From: Okapia johnstoni
Taxonomy: Eukaryota; Chordata; Mammalia; Artiodactyla; Giraffidae
Direction of reading: 5' to 3'
DNA length: 64,000 nucleotides
Assembly: GCA_024291935.2 (NCBI GenBank)
Contig: CM044311.1
Location: 24,246,001-24,310,000, forward strand
Shown: positions 1-12,274 of the stretch, in pieces
How positions within the stretch are numbered: position 1 is the stretch's first letter
How the letters are laid out: every line of letters starts with the position of its first letter
Translations under genes and position numbers: made by a program
Notes under the pieces: generated by a model
Seen by the model: only the letters and a program-made list of their open reading frames with translations
Told to the model about the DNA's origin: nothing
Database searches by the model: none

Positions 1-2028
1 CCACAAACCTAGAAGGAATAAAATGTAGGAATACTCTTATATTAACAAAACATCTCAGATTATGACTATGTCCCTCCAAACTTTGATTCGTTTGACTCCA
101 AGAGGAAACATTATAGTTTATTAATATCATCTGAGAACACTTATTGTAAGAAAAAGTAAATTTTAAAGTAATCTTGTCTCATAAATACTTAGAAAAAATG
201 AAAAGTTGCTTAAAAGAAAAAAGAAGGTTTTTAATAAGGTTAGATTGATTTGAAAGAGTAGAAAATCCAGGAAATATGTTGGCATATGAAAATAAGAAAA
301 CAATACCTAAATTATTAGTGATGTTTAAACTTTGCTCTCCTAGACTCAGACTATAATGGCTTCTTCAGTCAGATCTCATTAAATGTGTAGGGATATTTAA
401 TACTTATGAGAAAAGCTTTATTTCATTATTTAATATTTTACAATGAAATTCTTTATAAAGCTTTAGTAAAGTGCAACACAAAAGGCACAAAAACATTTAG
501 TTTAAGTTTTTCTCTAGAAGCATGAAACAAATAAAGTTCTACAGAGAGAAAAATATGATAAGCAAATACATGGAAAATGGACATTGTTACTGTCTTCCTT
601 GTAGTATGAAATCAGGGCCAGATGAAGGGGAGGAAATGGTAAACGTTGCTATGATCAGGGAGGTGATGTGCTTTTAATGTACTAGATAACCGTATGCATC
701 ATCCATCTATCGCTTATAGCAGTGACTCTCAAAGAAAAAGAAAAACAAAGCAAGCATTCAAAGACAAAATGCAAATCATTGTTAGTCAAATGGCCCATTG
801 TAGAATATATCTAATTGGTAAGACTACCTTCCATTTATAAAATTATAATGCAACAGTTATGATTGACAAGCAAATGTATCTTTCATTCACATGAATTCAG
901 TACTTCTCCTTTAAGGATTTTGTGTCAGGGATGCACATAAATGAATACATTATCTATATTGAGATAGATAGAGATTACAAAAGAAGGATACTGAGAATAA
1001 AGAATCTGTCTACAGAGTGTAATAGAATTTAGGTGAAAAACAACTGTTTCATCCTGCTGAGCAAACTTTAAGTGACCAGTCTGTTCAGATAGAAGAGCAG
1101 TGCATATCTTGGAAATTATATAAGAAACCACAAAAATTATACAGAAATCTCAGCATTTTAGATCTTGAAGGGGACTTGAAATTTTAGTCTGCATAATTTA
1201 TTTGGAATGAAGAAACAAAACACCTGAAGGGTCAAGTACAATCTGAAATACCCTAGAAATAGCATGGATTTTCAGATACGGCAACTAGTGCTATTTTGCA
1301 TACTTCTAGAGATTTTCAGCTTTCCTTTGAAATAAATTCAAGAATTTCTACTTTGCACAGGAGTGAAAAACTTGAAAGTGTGATCTCTTATACTTCCATA
1401 GAATGTCTAATTGCCACTTTTTAAATGCAAATTAATTTTTTCATATGCTCAATTTAAGTATCAGCCAATTTTCCTCTCTGTGGCCTTTTGCTTAAGGAGT
1501 AATTACATTGCTGACATTTCTAATTAAAACAGTGCTATCTATTTTAAAAAGCTTTAAGCCTGCCATTAATTTTAGATCCTGAATAAAATTTTGGTTGATG
1601 AATCAGTGTATGTGTCTTAATACTCTTTGAAGCCTATATGTATTAGCATACGATTTGAATTGAACAGTACTCAGATAAAAATAATTTTGTAAAACTGAAT
1701 AATACTATTATTAAAAATTAGGATCCCAATACAATGAAACAAATTATGTATTAATATATACTTTACACATCATATATATGTATATATATATATTTGTGGC
1801 CCATTTTAGGGAGGCTGCATATCACCTATAATTTTAATTTACATTTGACTATTATTATTTTAGTAATTATTTTAGTAACTTTTAGAGCTCTGAAAAATAA
1901 TCTATGATTTACTATATATTTATCAGATATATTTACCAATTCTGAAGAATGTCTCAAACTCTTAATGGACTAAAGCTGTGAGCCATTTATCCAGTCCACT
2001 GAAATGTTTGTAATGTTATAAAGGATGC
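1..2028. other. anonymous AT-rich DNA
   Basis: No recognisable gene or dated repeat was found on either strand. A short (TA)n run lies near 1771-1794. The only open frame, 68 codons on the minus strand at 925-1131, has no recognisable domain and is what chance would give in AT-rich DNA. Weak MIR-like wording near 1157-1240 is too poor to call. Confidence 0.5.
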
Positions 2029-3451
2029 TTTTTTTCTTTTTAAGTGATATTTAACTGAAGTGTAGTTGATTGACATTATTGTTAGTTTCTAGTGTATAGC
2101 AAAGTGATTCAGTTATATACAATTCTTTTGCCCTTATAGGTTATTACAAAATATTGATTATATAGTTCCCTGTGTTTTACATAGTCTTCGTGATTGTCTA
2201 TTTTATACATAAAGTATATAGTATGGATGTGAGAGTTGGACTATAAACAAGGCTAAGCACTGAAGAATTCATGCTTTTGAACTGTAGTGTTGGAGAAGAC
2301 TGTTGAGAGTCCCTTGGACTGTAACGAGACCAAAGCAGTCAATCCTAAATGAAATAAATCCTGAATATTCATTGGAAGGATTGATAACGAAGCTGAAGCT
2401 CCACTACTTTGCCCATCTATATGAAGAGCCAACTCATTGGAAAAGACCCTGATGCTGGGAAAGATTGAAGGCAGGAGGAGAAGGGGATGACAGAGGACGA
2501 GATGGTTGGAGGGCATCACTAAATAAATGGACATGAGTTTGAGCAAGTTCTGGGAGATGGTGAAGGACAGGAAAGCCTGGAGTGCTGCAGTCCATGGGGT
2601 CACACAGAGTTGGACACGACTGAGTGACTGAACAACAACAAATGTTTATGTTAATCTCAATTTATCCCATTGGGTCTCCTAATGTATTCCACTTCCTCTT
2701 TCCCCTTTGGTAACAATAAGATTTTTTTCTATGTCTGTGAGTCTATTTCTCTTTTGTATGTAAGTTCATTTGTATCTTTTTTTGTTTGTTTGTTTTAGAT
2801 TCCACATGTAACAGATATCATACAATGTCACATGATATCTGACATCTGTCTTTGTCTGGCTTACTTCAGTTAGTATGATGATCTCCAGGCCCACATCTGT
2901 GTTGCTGCAGATGGCATTATTTCATTATTTTTTATGACCGAATAATATTCCATTGTATAAGTGTACCACATCTTCTTTATTCATTCATCTGTCAGTGAAT
3001 ATTTAGGTTGTTTCTGTGTCTTGGCAGAAGTGCTACAGTGAGCATTTGAGTGTATGTATCTTTTCAAATTACGGTTTTCTCCAGATACACGCCCAGAAGT
3101 GAGACTGTAGGATCATGTGGTAACTCTACTGTTAGCTTTTTAAGGAACTTCTATGCTCTTCTCCATAGTGGTTGCATCAATTTACATTCCCATCAGCAAT
3201 GTAGAGATTTAACTCCACACCCTCTCCAGCATTTATTATTTGTAGATTTTTTGATGGTGATCATTCTGAGAGACTTTCACTTTCATTCTCACCAGTGTGA
3301 AGTAGTACCCCATTGTAGTTTTGATTTGCATTTCTCTAATAATTACTGATGTTAAACATCTTTTCATGCAACTTTTGGTCATCTGCATACCTTCTTTGGA
3401 AACATATTTTGTTTTGTTTAGATATTCTGCCTATTTTTTGATTAGGTTGTG
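2029..3451 (-). mobile_element. L1 LINE 3' end (interrupted by BovB)
   Basis: The plus strand starts with a T-rich tract (complement of a poly-A tail) at about 2030-2041. It then runs through the complement of the artiodactyl L1 3' UTR and the last part of ORF2. The antisense text around 2930-3250 (AATATTCCATTGTATAAGTG, then CATTCCCATCAGCAATGTA) is the characteristic complement of the L1 ORF2 C-terminal region. The copy is 5'-truncated and full of stops. A BovB tail at 2221-2642 splits the 3' UTR, so the L1 is the older insertion. No functional protein is encoded. Confidence 0.85.
2221..2642 (+). mobile_element. BovB LINE 3' end nested in L1
   Basis: This is a 5'-truncated BovB (RTE-type non-LTR retrotransposon). 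It starts at the conserved TATGGATGTGAGAGTTGG block and runs through the C-terminal coding region to the GACACGACTGAGTGACTG end with an (AAC)n tail at about 2629-2642. L1 3' UTR resumes directly after it, which shows insertion into a pre-existing L1. I saw no convincing target-site duplication. The translated remnant is interrupted and cannot be functional. Confidence 0.88.
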
Positions 3452-3454
3452 AGT

Positions 3455-3792
3455 GGACCTGTGAATTCTGAAAGACAGTAATCTCAGTGGACAAAGGAGT
3501 CTCAGTAATCTGTAAAATGAGAACAAAGCAGAGATCTAGTCAAGTATTTAGCAAAAGAATCTCACCTTAAAGTTTCCCAAACCAAAGCTCTGAGACCTAG
3601 ACAGTGGTGGCTCTTAACCTAATGCATATAGATTTGTGTTACAAAATGAAGGAGTGACTGATCCATCCTTGATAGTTCTGTATAATTTGACTTTGGTTTC
3701 AAGGATCATTCTACTCTTAATACCTTACACGGTGGACAGCCAAAGTCAGTATGCATATCTTAAGTGAATGGCATGAAGAGCAAGATGCAGTT
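3455..3792. other. anonymous DNA between L1 and SINE
   Basis: No gene or recognisable repeat seen. Confidence 0.4.
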
Positions 3793-3804
3793 ATTTATGT
3801 TTGT

Positions 3805-4007
3805 ACTTGTGTTTGTGCTAGTCACTCAGTCATGTCTGACACTTTGCCACCCTATGGACTGTAGCCTGCAGGCTCTTCTATCCATGGAATTCTCCAGACA
3901 AGAATACTGGAGTGAGCTTTCATTCTGTTCTCCAGGAAAACTTCCTGACCCAGGGATCAAACCCAGGTCTCCTGCATTGCAGGCCAATTGTTTACCATCT
4001 GAATGGT
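3805..4007 (-). mobile_element. Bov-tA SINE
   Basis: This is the reverse complement of a Bov-tA element. The BovB-derived tail lies on the left (CACTCAGTCATGTCTGACAC) and the tRNA-like head on the right. The B-box-like complement GGGATCAAACCC is at about 3953-3964. The extreme 5' head (the CTTCCCTGGTGG part) is missing at the right end. Open frames on both strands here are artefacts of the SINE sequence. Confidence 0.85.
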
Positions 4008-4009
4008 AA

Positions 4010-4855
4010 TAATATATTTTCAAAGCCTCCATTTTCTTCTCTAATTGAGCCTCTTTCTGCTAATTCTCATGTTTTTGGAGCTTTAGGCATTAAGCAATGG
4101 GTGGAATTTAATGATGAAAGCTGCCGATTTTATTAATGCAAATACAGCAGCTACATCAAATTCCTATTTAGAAGATGTGATAGTTGGGAAAGGGGATGGT
4201 CAGAACCTGTCTTATTGCCTCACGGCTACTTTTCTTATTGAGAGAGCACAAAAATATTCTGCCAAGTTAGGAAAGTTTTAGAAGTCATAGGGGTGAGATG
4301 AAGCAAGAAACTAAAAGGTAAGAAAAAATTATTGAATATACCACCCATAAATCAATATTTGGGTAAAAATTGCATTAGTCAATTATTGGTCTCACAGACC
4401 AATAGCATTTTTTAGTAATTAATGAAATATCTGGAATTAAAATGAAGTAAATTCTTTGATATCTGTAATCTAGCTAAGGAAATAATAATCTATTTCTAAT
4501 TTTTAAATATGTTTTTCTGAAGCAATAAAACTGTAAAAAATGCTTTCATTTTAGCCATTATTATCACATTTCATAGGTTAAATTTGAATGATTCACTCTA
4601 TGTAGAGTGCATTTTGAATCTGAATCATAAAGTATATAAATATAGATTTGTGTATACTTGGAAAATGCCCTCTGTATTATGTTGAACATTTTTCTTGGGC
4701 ATTAAAGAAATGTGAGACCAGGGAAATTAACTTACTTTTCTCAACTTATATAAATATACAAAGATATTCATCACTAAACACTTAAGATCAGGAATTTAAA
4801 TAGAGTAAGGAATACTGTAAATTTTTTGTACTTAATAACTTTATTGAACTTCACA
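4010..4855. other. anonymous AT-rich DNA
   Basis: Homopurine and AT-rich stretches only. No gene, RNA or recognisable repeat seen. Confidence 0.4.
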
Positions 4856-4857
4856 AT

Positions 4858-5165
4858 ACTGCTTTGTTATTGTTATTCATTTGCTAAATCATATCCAACT
4901 CTGTCCTTCACTATCTCCCAGAGTTTGCTCAAACTCATGTCCATTGAGTGGTAATGCTATCTAACCATCTCCTACAATATTACCCACTAGTCCTCCTTCT
5001 TCACATACAAATTCACATAATGTTGAAGCCTATCTTGAAGAATTTTGAGCATTACTTTGCTAGCATGTGAAATGAGCACAATTGTGTGGTAGCTTGAACA
5101 TTTTTTGGTATTGCCCCTCTTTGGGATTGGGATGAAAACTGACCTTTTCCAGTGCTCTGGCTATT
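4858..5165 (-). mobile_element. BovB LINE remnant with internal deletion
   Basis: Two non-adjacent pieces of BovB lie side by side on the minus strand. Positions 4861-4975 are the complement of the 3' end (TTTGCTCAAACTCATGTCCA). Positions about 5022-5160 are the complement of the N-terminal part of the RT domain (TTTGGGATTGGGATG, then GACCTTTTCCAGTG). About 1 kb of intervening coding sequence, including the YADD region, is missing, so this is a deletion derivative. A smaller gap inside the 3' part removes the usual CCATGGACTG block. Confidence 0.75.
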
Positions 5166-6799
5166 AATGAGTTTTGTTCATGGAACATATCTATTTAAAT
5201 TTTTAAAATTTTATGTGATTCATATCTTCTTTCACACTGAGTTATAGAAGGTGAATATGTTTTTAAAAGCCAAGCCTAGTTTTAGAAACATTGAGGAGAA
5301 TTTATCATAACAAGAAACAAGTTTTTGTATTTTCCTTTAAGCTCTGAAGCTGTCATTGGGCTAATACTTTCTGGTTAGATAATGATCAGCTGTAAAATCT
5401 AATATATTTTGCTTTTTACACTTTTCTGCTCCTGAAACGGTAAATAAATAATACGAAATGGACAAACTCTTTGAAAAGATACAGTATGTTAAGCACTGCA
5501 TCATTTGTGTTTAATAAACATTCCAGAAGCTTGGATCATTGATGAAGATGCAAAAAGGTGAGGCGAGGAGTGTTCTTCGACATAGTTGAACCTTAAAAAC
5601 ACAAGGCTGAAGGGTTGAAGCCAGACATAAAAGGTTACAAATTGTGTTGTGTCATTTATATGAAAAGTGCAGAATAGACAAGTCCATGGAGACAAAAAGA
5701 TTGTTTCCTGAATCTCTCTGTTGCAAGGGAAGAGAAACTTGAAAAGACTACTCAAAGAACACAGGTATCTACTCATATACACACTTTATATCAATTTCAT
5801 AGGACAAAGCAAGTAACATGAACATGCCTGCCACTTGAGGAGGTAAGACAGTCCTGTCCCTGCGCTCTCAGGAGGAGAGCCAGACCTCTTGATGAGCAAT
5901 AAAAGAATGTACCTTTTTTTTTATAAATGCTACATTTTTTTAGTTATGATCGTGTGTTACTTAATCAAAAAAAGTTTTTTTTATTTAAAAATAGGATTCT
6001 ATTTATCAAGTAAGAAAGGAAGATGATACATAATTACGGAAGATAATCAGTTCATAAAACACGTTAAGAATAAATAAAACTTTATTAAATCTCTTTGTCT
6101 ACATTTATACCTATTATCAATATCTATTTATTGCATTATTTTAGTGTGCAGTGAAGAAGGCTAGAAAATATACTGAAGTGTAATTAAATTGGTTATATCG
6201 AAGTTATGAATATACTTTTCTATTTATATACTTTTCTAGATATATTTCCATAACTTTTCTAAAGTGAATATTTAAGATAAGCAGTTAAAGCACTAAATAT
6301 AATTTTAAATGTGATCAGTGTTTTTGAATTGCACATCACTTTTTGGCTTTTTACTCCACTAGTATTTTGATCCCATTAATAATATTCTGTAATCAACGTT
6401 AATCTTTAAATAAAGGACAGAATAACCATAGTCTCTTCCTAAAATAGTATACATGAAGTTGTAGTGATAATGTGGTTAAAATCGTTTATGGCCAAATAAT
6501 AATGAGGCCCAGTGTGGACAAATATGTAATCTAGCATATGTTTTAATTATAATGGACACTTTAGTTTCTTCATGTAATTTGAAATAATGTTATTTTTTAG
6601 ATGCAAAGCATTAGGTAGTAGAGGATAGATCTGTAAATATGAATGGAAGGCAAAAGGACCTAGATACCAAAGGACCAGTATCCAGGAGGGTCCTATAGAA
6701 GAGATCACCTTGAGGGAAACACTGGTTCTATCCAGAGACAGAGCCAGCCCATAGTGTTGAGTCATGGATGAACCCAGAAAAATAAGCACCCTGACGTGC
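5166..6799. other. anonymous AT-rich DNA
   Basis: Mostly low-GC sequence with several T-rich runs (near 5913 and 5965). The 93-codon minus frame at 5501-5782 and the 80-codon minus frame at 6547-6789 show no recognisable domain. No gene or dated repeat can be supported. Confidence 0.4.
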
Positions 6800-6806
6800 C
6801 TATGCT

Positions 6807-7028
6807 GGGGCTTCCCTGGTGGCTCAGACGGTAAAGAATCTACTTGTAGTGTGGGAGACTCCGGTTTGATTCCTGAGTCAGGAACATCCCCTGAAGAAGG
6901 GAACTACCCACTTCAGTATTCTTGCTTGGAGAATTCCACGGACAGAGGAGCCTGGTGGGTTACAGTTCATGGGGTCACAAAAGACTCAGACACGACTGAG
7001 CGACTAACACTTATTTACTTACTTATGA
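6807..7028 (+). mobile_element. Bov-tA SINE with TSD
   Basis: Full-length Bov-tA. The tRNA-like head begins GGGGCTTCCCTGGTGGCTCA, has a degenerate B box (GGTTTGATTCC) and continues into the BovB-derived tail, ending ACACGACTGAGCGACTAACA plus a (TTAC)n-like tail. A 7-bp direct repeat, CTATGCT, flanks it at 6800-6806 and 7029-7035 and is a plausible target-site duplication. The 102-codon frame across it is not a gene. Confidence 0.9.
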
Positions 7029-7035
7029 CTATGCT

Positions 7036-7350
7036 CCCTTGTCCACCTTCTTCTGAGGTTCCCATTGACTGAAGCTGTCTGAAAGCAAAAAGGCTTGGGA
7101 GTGTTTTGAATCTGTCATGTAGATCAGGCTTTAAGACTTAGATGGAAGAGTAGGGTGGGAATGTGGGCCACAAATTCAAACAGAAATTATCTGGAAGATG
7201 TATGACCACTAATTTATACTTTGAGATAGTCTATTGCAAGCATTATTTTATGAAGAGTCTTTCATTATTTTTAATATAAGAAAAGAGAAAAATAATATTT
7301 TAAAAGAAATAGTGGTTATAAAGACAGGTTAAAATGATAATATATTTATT
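7036..7350. other. anonymous DNA
   Basis: No gene or recognisable repeat seen. Confidence 0.35.
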
Positions 7351-7551
7351 GTTGTGCTGGCATGCTCAGTCATGTCTGATTCTTTTGTGATCCCATGGAC
7401 TGTAGTCCTCTGTTCATGGGATTTCTCAGGCAAGAATACTGGAGTGGGTACCTATTTCCTTCTCCAGAGGATCTACCCAACCAAGGGATTGAAACTGTAG
7501 CTTCTGTATCTCCTGAATTGGAAGGCAGATTTTTTACCACTGTGCCTTGGA
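7351..7551 (-). mobile_element. Bov-tA SINE
   Basis: Reverse-complement Bov-tA. The tail side reads GCTCAGTCATGTCTGATTC, the middle contains CAAGAATACTGGAGTGGG, and the head complement ends TTTTTTACCACTGTGCC. It is diverged, with a deletion in the CCATGGACTGTAG...CTCCTCTG block. No clear target-site duplication. Confidence 0.85.
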
Positions 7552-7552
7552 A

Positions 7553-8139
7553 TTATAAAGTTTGTCCCATGAAAATTGTTTTGGAATAAAAAAAAAAGCA
7601 TGAAAAGCGAGCGATTCAACATGAATACATACATATTATTTACAGAATAACTCCACAAATTTTCTATCTTACTTATAAATTCAAAGCATGGGAAACACAG
7701 AATCTAATGTGTACACTAAAAGAGACAGATAAATCTGAAACAGACACATGATTCCTTTTCTCTGACAAATTGTAAGCAATTAAAACATTTAGGGACAATT
7801 TCTTTATACATTGAATCTGTGCAAAATTTGCTTTGCCCAATTAAATAAATAGGCACAATTTAAGAGATAAACTTCGAGAACAGAAGAAAAGACAGAGATT
7901 AAGTAACCACTTAGATAGTTTAAAGCAACATACTAATTTTGCATGTAGATTGTAATTTGCTGCATTGCATGCTTTAACTTGTGGCAAAGATTACCTGTTG
8001 AATTGCAAAAATTTATATGCCCTTTCTGTTGTATAAAGGTGTTTGGGGGAATGATTCATCTGCCAGGCACTGCATTTTGAGCTCCTAAAGGAACTATGAT
8101 ACCACTACACAAGAGAAGAGGATGGCAGTGCTGCTTGAG
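7553..8139. other. anonymous DNA
   Basis: AT-rich, with a short A tract near 7588-7597. No gene or dated repeat seen. Confidence 0.35.
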
Positions 8140-8339
8140 ATGTGCATGCCGAGTCTTTCAGTCATGTCCAACACTGTAGCCTGCCAGGCTCCTCCGCCCA
8201 CGGAATTCTCTAGGCAAGAATACTAGCGTGGGTTGCCATTCTCTTCTCTAGGGGATCTTCCCCCCCCAGGAATTGAACCAGCGTCTCTTATGTCTCCTGC
8301 ACTGGCAAGTGGATTCTTTACCACTAGCGCCACCTGGGA
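8140..8339 (-). mobile_element. Bov-tA SINE
   Basis: Reverse-complement Bov-tA: GGCAAGAATACTAGCGTGGG in the body and TTCTTTACCACTAGCGCCAC as the complement of the head. The CACTAGCGCCACCTGGGA ending marks the subtype whose head reads ...GGTGGCGCTAGTGG. A C-tract of nine bases lies at about 8261-8269. A partial BovA copy follows directly. Confidence 0.85.
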
Positions 8340-8405
8340 CGAAAGTGAAAGTGTCCAGCTCTGCAACCCAACCCCATGGACGGCAGCCCCTCCAGGTTCC
8401 TTTCT
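8340..8405 (-). mobile_element. partial BovA unit
   Basis: The sequence AAGTGAAAGTGTCCAGCTCTGCAACC...CCATGGACGGCAGCCCCTCC matches the complement of a BovA/Bov-tA tail end. It breaks off after about 65 bp. It may be the remains of a second SINE or of a dimeric Bov-A2-like unit. Confidence 0.55.
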
Positions 8406-8884
8406 GCCTGTGTCACTGAGGGGTAGGGGTGGTGACAATTCTCCCAAGTTTCTCTTTTCATTGTCAAACCATAATATACAGGGGATTCTGAGAACCTGGG
8501 CCATTGTGGAGCAGCTAAATGAAAAGAACTTGGATCCTAGAGTTACCACTTAATAGGAGAGTTATTCAGAAGGGTCACATGATAAGAAATATCAACATTT
8601 TATTTATAATGAAAAAGGTTGAAAAATGTTGTGTTAATGCACTGAGATTTGGGAGTTGTTTGTTTCAGGAGCTACTGACCGTTATTCACCCTAAACCAGT
8701 AATTGATATTAATCAAAATAGAAAAAGAAGAATGAAAGAGGGAGTCAACAGCAATTCTATTAATAGACATAGTCAGCTAGTGCTTATGTATGCCATGTAT
8801 ATTTAATGGTTACATTTTGAATACTTTATGTAAGAAGTGCAAAGTACATAAATCTTGTCTTCTGTGTGCAGTCTGTTGTTAAAA
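8406..8884. other. anonymous DNA
   Basis: Contains a 95-codon plus frame (8519-8806) without recognisable domains. No gene can be supported. Confidence 0.35.
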
Positions 8885-9600
8885 TTATTTGGGGGTCTTA
8901 TTTTTTTCAGATATTGTATTTCTTAGTTCTAAAATCTACATATGATTCTATTTTATAGACTAAAATTTTCTATTGAGCTTTTCGTCTTTTCATCTATTTG
9001 TCGTCTCTTATATTGAGCACATTAATAAATCCTTTATACTCCATTCACTATTTGGATTATCACTCTGTGTCTTTTTAATCATCTTTAACTTATTTATTGC
9101 ATGTCTGGTTATTTTTTAAAGAGCCATGGGACCTTAAGCAGACTTTCTTCTGACATGGAGGGCTTTCTTCTCTGGGAAGATAGGGTACCGAGCTGATCTC
9201 AAATTAGACAGGAACCCAACTGGGTGATCTTTGGGTTCCAGTCTACATAAGATTCAGTCTGCCTGTGGTCTGTCTCTGTTCTTGGGATATGTTATTGGGA
9301 CATTTTAATCTTTGAACAGGGAGGTTGTCAGACCTCTTTTTCCTCAGCTCTGAAAGCCAGGGAGATTCTGACCTGCAGATATTTTAAGTTTAGCTCTCTA
9401 GATGTTTGCCCCCTCTTTTTTACAAATCTTGCAGACATATCAAGGAGAAAAATAACTGCGTTTTGAGGCAGGTTCCATTTCATTAGTGGACTTGTCCTAA
9501 GTATAACACAATCATAGGAGAAATTACTCAGTTTAGGTGTAAACAAGCCACCTGCCTATGTTACGAGATTCAGAATTTTTCCCTTGCAGAATACTGGCTC
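8885..9600 (-). mobile_element. possible ancient L1 3' UTR-like repeat
   Basis: The run TTATTTTTTTCAGATATTG, ...TCTATTGAGCTTTTCGTC..., ...TTTGGATTATCACTCTGTG..., ...GCATGTCTGGTTATTTTTT follows the word order of an old mammalian L1-type 3' region in antisense. It is heavily diverged, and the right part (9150-9600) is only tentatively included. The family assignment is from memory of repeat structure and needs a library search. Confidence 0.3.
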
Positions 9601-9624
9601 TCTTGAGGTATTCTTATGCTGTCT

Positions 9625-10858
9625 TCAAGCTAGGCTTCAACAAGGCTCAATAGTACATGAACAGAGAACTTATTGATGTACAAACTGGACTTAGAAAAGG
9701 TAGAGGAACCAGAGATCAAATTGACAATATCCATTGGATCATAGAAAAAGCAAGGGAATTCCAGAAAAACATCTATTTCTGATTCATTGACTACGCTATA
9801 GCCTTTAACTGTGGATTACAACTAACTGTGGAAAATTCTTAAAAAGATGAGAATACCAGACCACTTTACCTGAATCCTGAGAAACCTAAATGCAGATCAA
9901 GATGCAACAGTTAGAACTGGACATAGAACAACTGATTGATTCAAAATTGGGAAATATACATCAAGACTGTATATTGTCACTCTGCTTAGTTAACTTTTAT
10001 GCAGAGTACATTATGCAAAATACTAGGCTGTATAAATCACCAGCTGGAATCCAGATTACCAGGAGAAATATCAGCAACCTCAGATACGCAGATGATGGCA
10101 TATCTACCATCTAATAGCAGGAAGCAAAGAGGAACTAAAGAGCCTCTTGATGAGGATGAAAGAGGAGAGTGAAAAAGCTGCCTTAAAACTTGACATTTAA
10201 AACACAAAGATCATGACATCCAGTCCCATCACTTCATGTCAAATGGAGAATGAATGGAAGCAGTGACAGATTTTATTTTCTTGAGCCCCAAAATCACTGT
10301 TCATGATGACTGCAGCCATGAAATCAAAAGACGGTTGTTCCTTGGAAGGAAAGCTATGATGAACCTAGAGATCATGTTAAAAAGCAGAGACATAACTGTG
10401 CCGACAAAGGTCCATATAGTCAAAGTTACGGTTTTTCCAGTAGTCATCTACAAATATGAGAGATGGACCATAAAGAAGGCTGAGCAATGCAGAATTGATG
10501 CTTTCAAACCGTGGTGCTGGAGAAGACTCTTGAGAATCTCTTGGAGTGCAAGGAGATCAAACAAGTCAATCCTAAGGGAAATCAACCCTGAATATTCATT
10601 TGAAGGACTGATGCTCAAACTGAAGCTCCAATACTTTGGCCACCTGATGCAAAGTGCTGACTCACTGGAAAAGACCCTGATGCTGGGAAAGATTGAAGGC
10701 AGCAGGAGAAGGGGGCAACAGAAGACGAGATGGCTGGATGGCATCATTGACTCACTGGACATGTTTGAGCAAATGGTGGAAGACAAGGAAGCTTGGTGTG
10801 CTATATAGTTTGTGAGGCCACAAAAAGTCTGACACGACTAAATGACTGAACAACAAAA
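9625..10858 (+). mobile_element. BovB LINE, 5'-truncated, RT to 3' end
   Basis: About 1.2 kb of BovB. It starts in the fingers/palm part of the RT domain and runs through RT motif A (a degenerate FIDYAIAFNC at about 9785), the QxC-ILSLCLVNFYAEY block (9960-10005) and the catalytic-type RYADDG (about 10079-10096). It then continues through the thumb/C-terminal region to the 3' end, GACACGACTAAATGACTG plus an (AAC)n/(AAAC)-like tail. Motif A carries N where the catalytic Asp is expected, and there are several stops and frameshifts, so the copy is dead. It is one of three copies here that keep RT motifs A and C. Confidence 0.9.
10254..10808 (+). pseudogene. BovB ORF remnant, C-terminal region
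   Basis: A 184-codon open frame inside the BovB copy. It covers the region downstream of the RT YADD motif: an FIFLSPKIT stretch at residues 8-16, CSHEIKRRLFLGRKAMMNLE at about 20-39, and the WTIKKAEQCRIDAF block near 71-84. The CWRRLLRI motif follows near 88-95. These blocks recur in every BovB copy of the window. The frame lacks the catalytic RT motifs and ends early, so it is a fossil piece of a larger polyprotein. It is the longest sense frame of any BovB copy here. Confidence 0.8.
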
Positions 10859-10859
10859 T

Positions 10860-12274
10860 GAACAAAAAGAAAATCAACAAAAGTCTTTATTTTGATAACT
10901 GTAAGACTCTTAGACATTTTTCATGAAATTTTAATTATGCAGAAAACTTCCTTTTTCATAGATAGAAATGAACTATATATCCAGAAGTCTTAGGATCAAA
11001 AAGCATTACATTTTACTTTAATACATGAGAAGATCTAAGATACTACTCAGCACTGAGAAAGTTACAAATGAATTCTTCACCCTGGTATTACTGACAAAAA
11101 GGATTAAATAAATACTTTGGATTTCTTTTATTTCTTCTAAAGCATAAGCTAGCTACAATAACAGAATAAAGCCTCAGATTCCTTTTTTGCACTATATTGC
11201 AAAATTCTTATCTAATGTAAATTGATGTTTAACAACTTTTTCTCATGCATGTAGAATTTTGCACCTTAAAAAGTAAATTTCTCTTTCAACAGCCTTAAAG
11301 TTAGTTTGCCTACTATAAATCTTGTTTTTGCTAAAAATGTATTTTCTCCCTCATTCCTACTATGGTATTGCTTCTGTCTCCACTTTTTTTCTCACTCTCT
11401 CTCTGTGAACTCACACTGATTCCTCAATATCATGATGATGCATTAAATCCTATAGTTATTCATGATTCCATAATCTCAACTTTTAAAAAAAAATCATTTC
11501 TGTTAGAAGAGTTAAACTGTAAAATGAGTTTGTATATAAAGAACTTCATTTTCAATGATTTAGGATCATCTGGCCTTGGCCTTTATTATATCTTATCGTT
11601 ATTTATAGGAGCTTTTTCAAATATAGACTCTTGACTAAAAATATGCAAACTGTTACCAAGGCAGATATAAGATTCATGTTCTACAACACTAGTCATAGGT
11701 GAACACAGTTCCAGTTTCTAAAACATGAAAGGCAACATGCTAAAACCATTATTTGCACAAGTACATAACCATTTCCCCAACAAGTCGTTCAGTGTTGGGC
11801 TCCAACACAGAAGTATGACATGGGATTTCTGTTACATTTTGAAACTTTGAAATCACAGTGATTTAGTTATATATATTTAGTTCCAGTAATATAGTTATCC
11901 ACCATTCTTCTGCATTTTCTCCTTTGCAAAATTGATATGAGACAGTCATATGGGTTTATCATTAGTGCCTAAAATGTGTTGGTGTTGTCATTCAATTTTG
12001 TGATGTTTGCACATGTAAGTTAATTTAGTGTGTCCACTTTTTTGAGCTAGGGTGCCCACATATTTAATCAAGCAGAATTCTTAGTATCACTGTAAACTGT
12101 TTTGTAGATGCAGCTGCCATATAACTATTGTGCAAATGTGTAGATGTAAAATCTGTTGACTTTACATAAAAGAGCTTACCTTCTATAATGTGGGTGGGCC
12201 TCATACAATAAGCCGAAGGCCTTAAGAAAACAAACTGGGGTTTCTAGAAAAAGAAATTCTGCCTCGACACTATA
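10860..12274. other. anonymous DNA
   Basis: AT-rich single-copy-like sequence. The 90-codon plus frame at 11362-11634 has no recognisable domain. No RNA gene seen. Confidence 0.4.

Noticed and set aside
1157..1240. MIR/MER-like phrase
   Set aside because: Only a few short words agree, and the order is not convincing.
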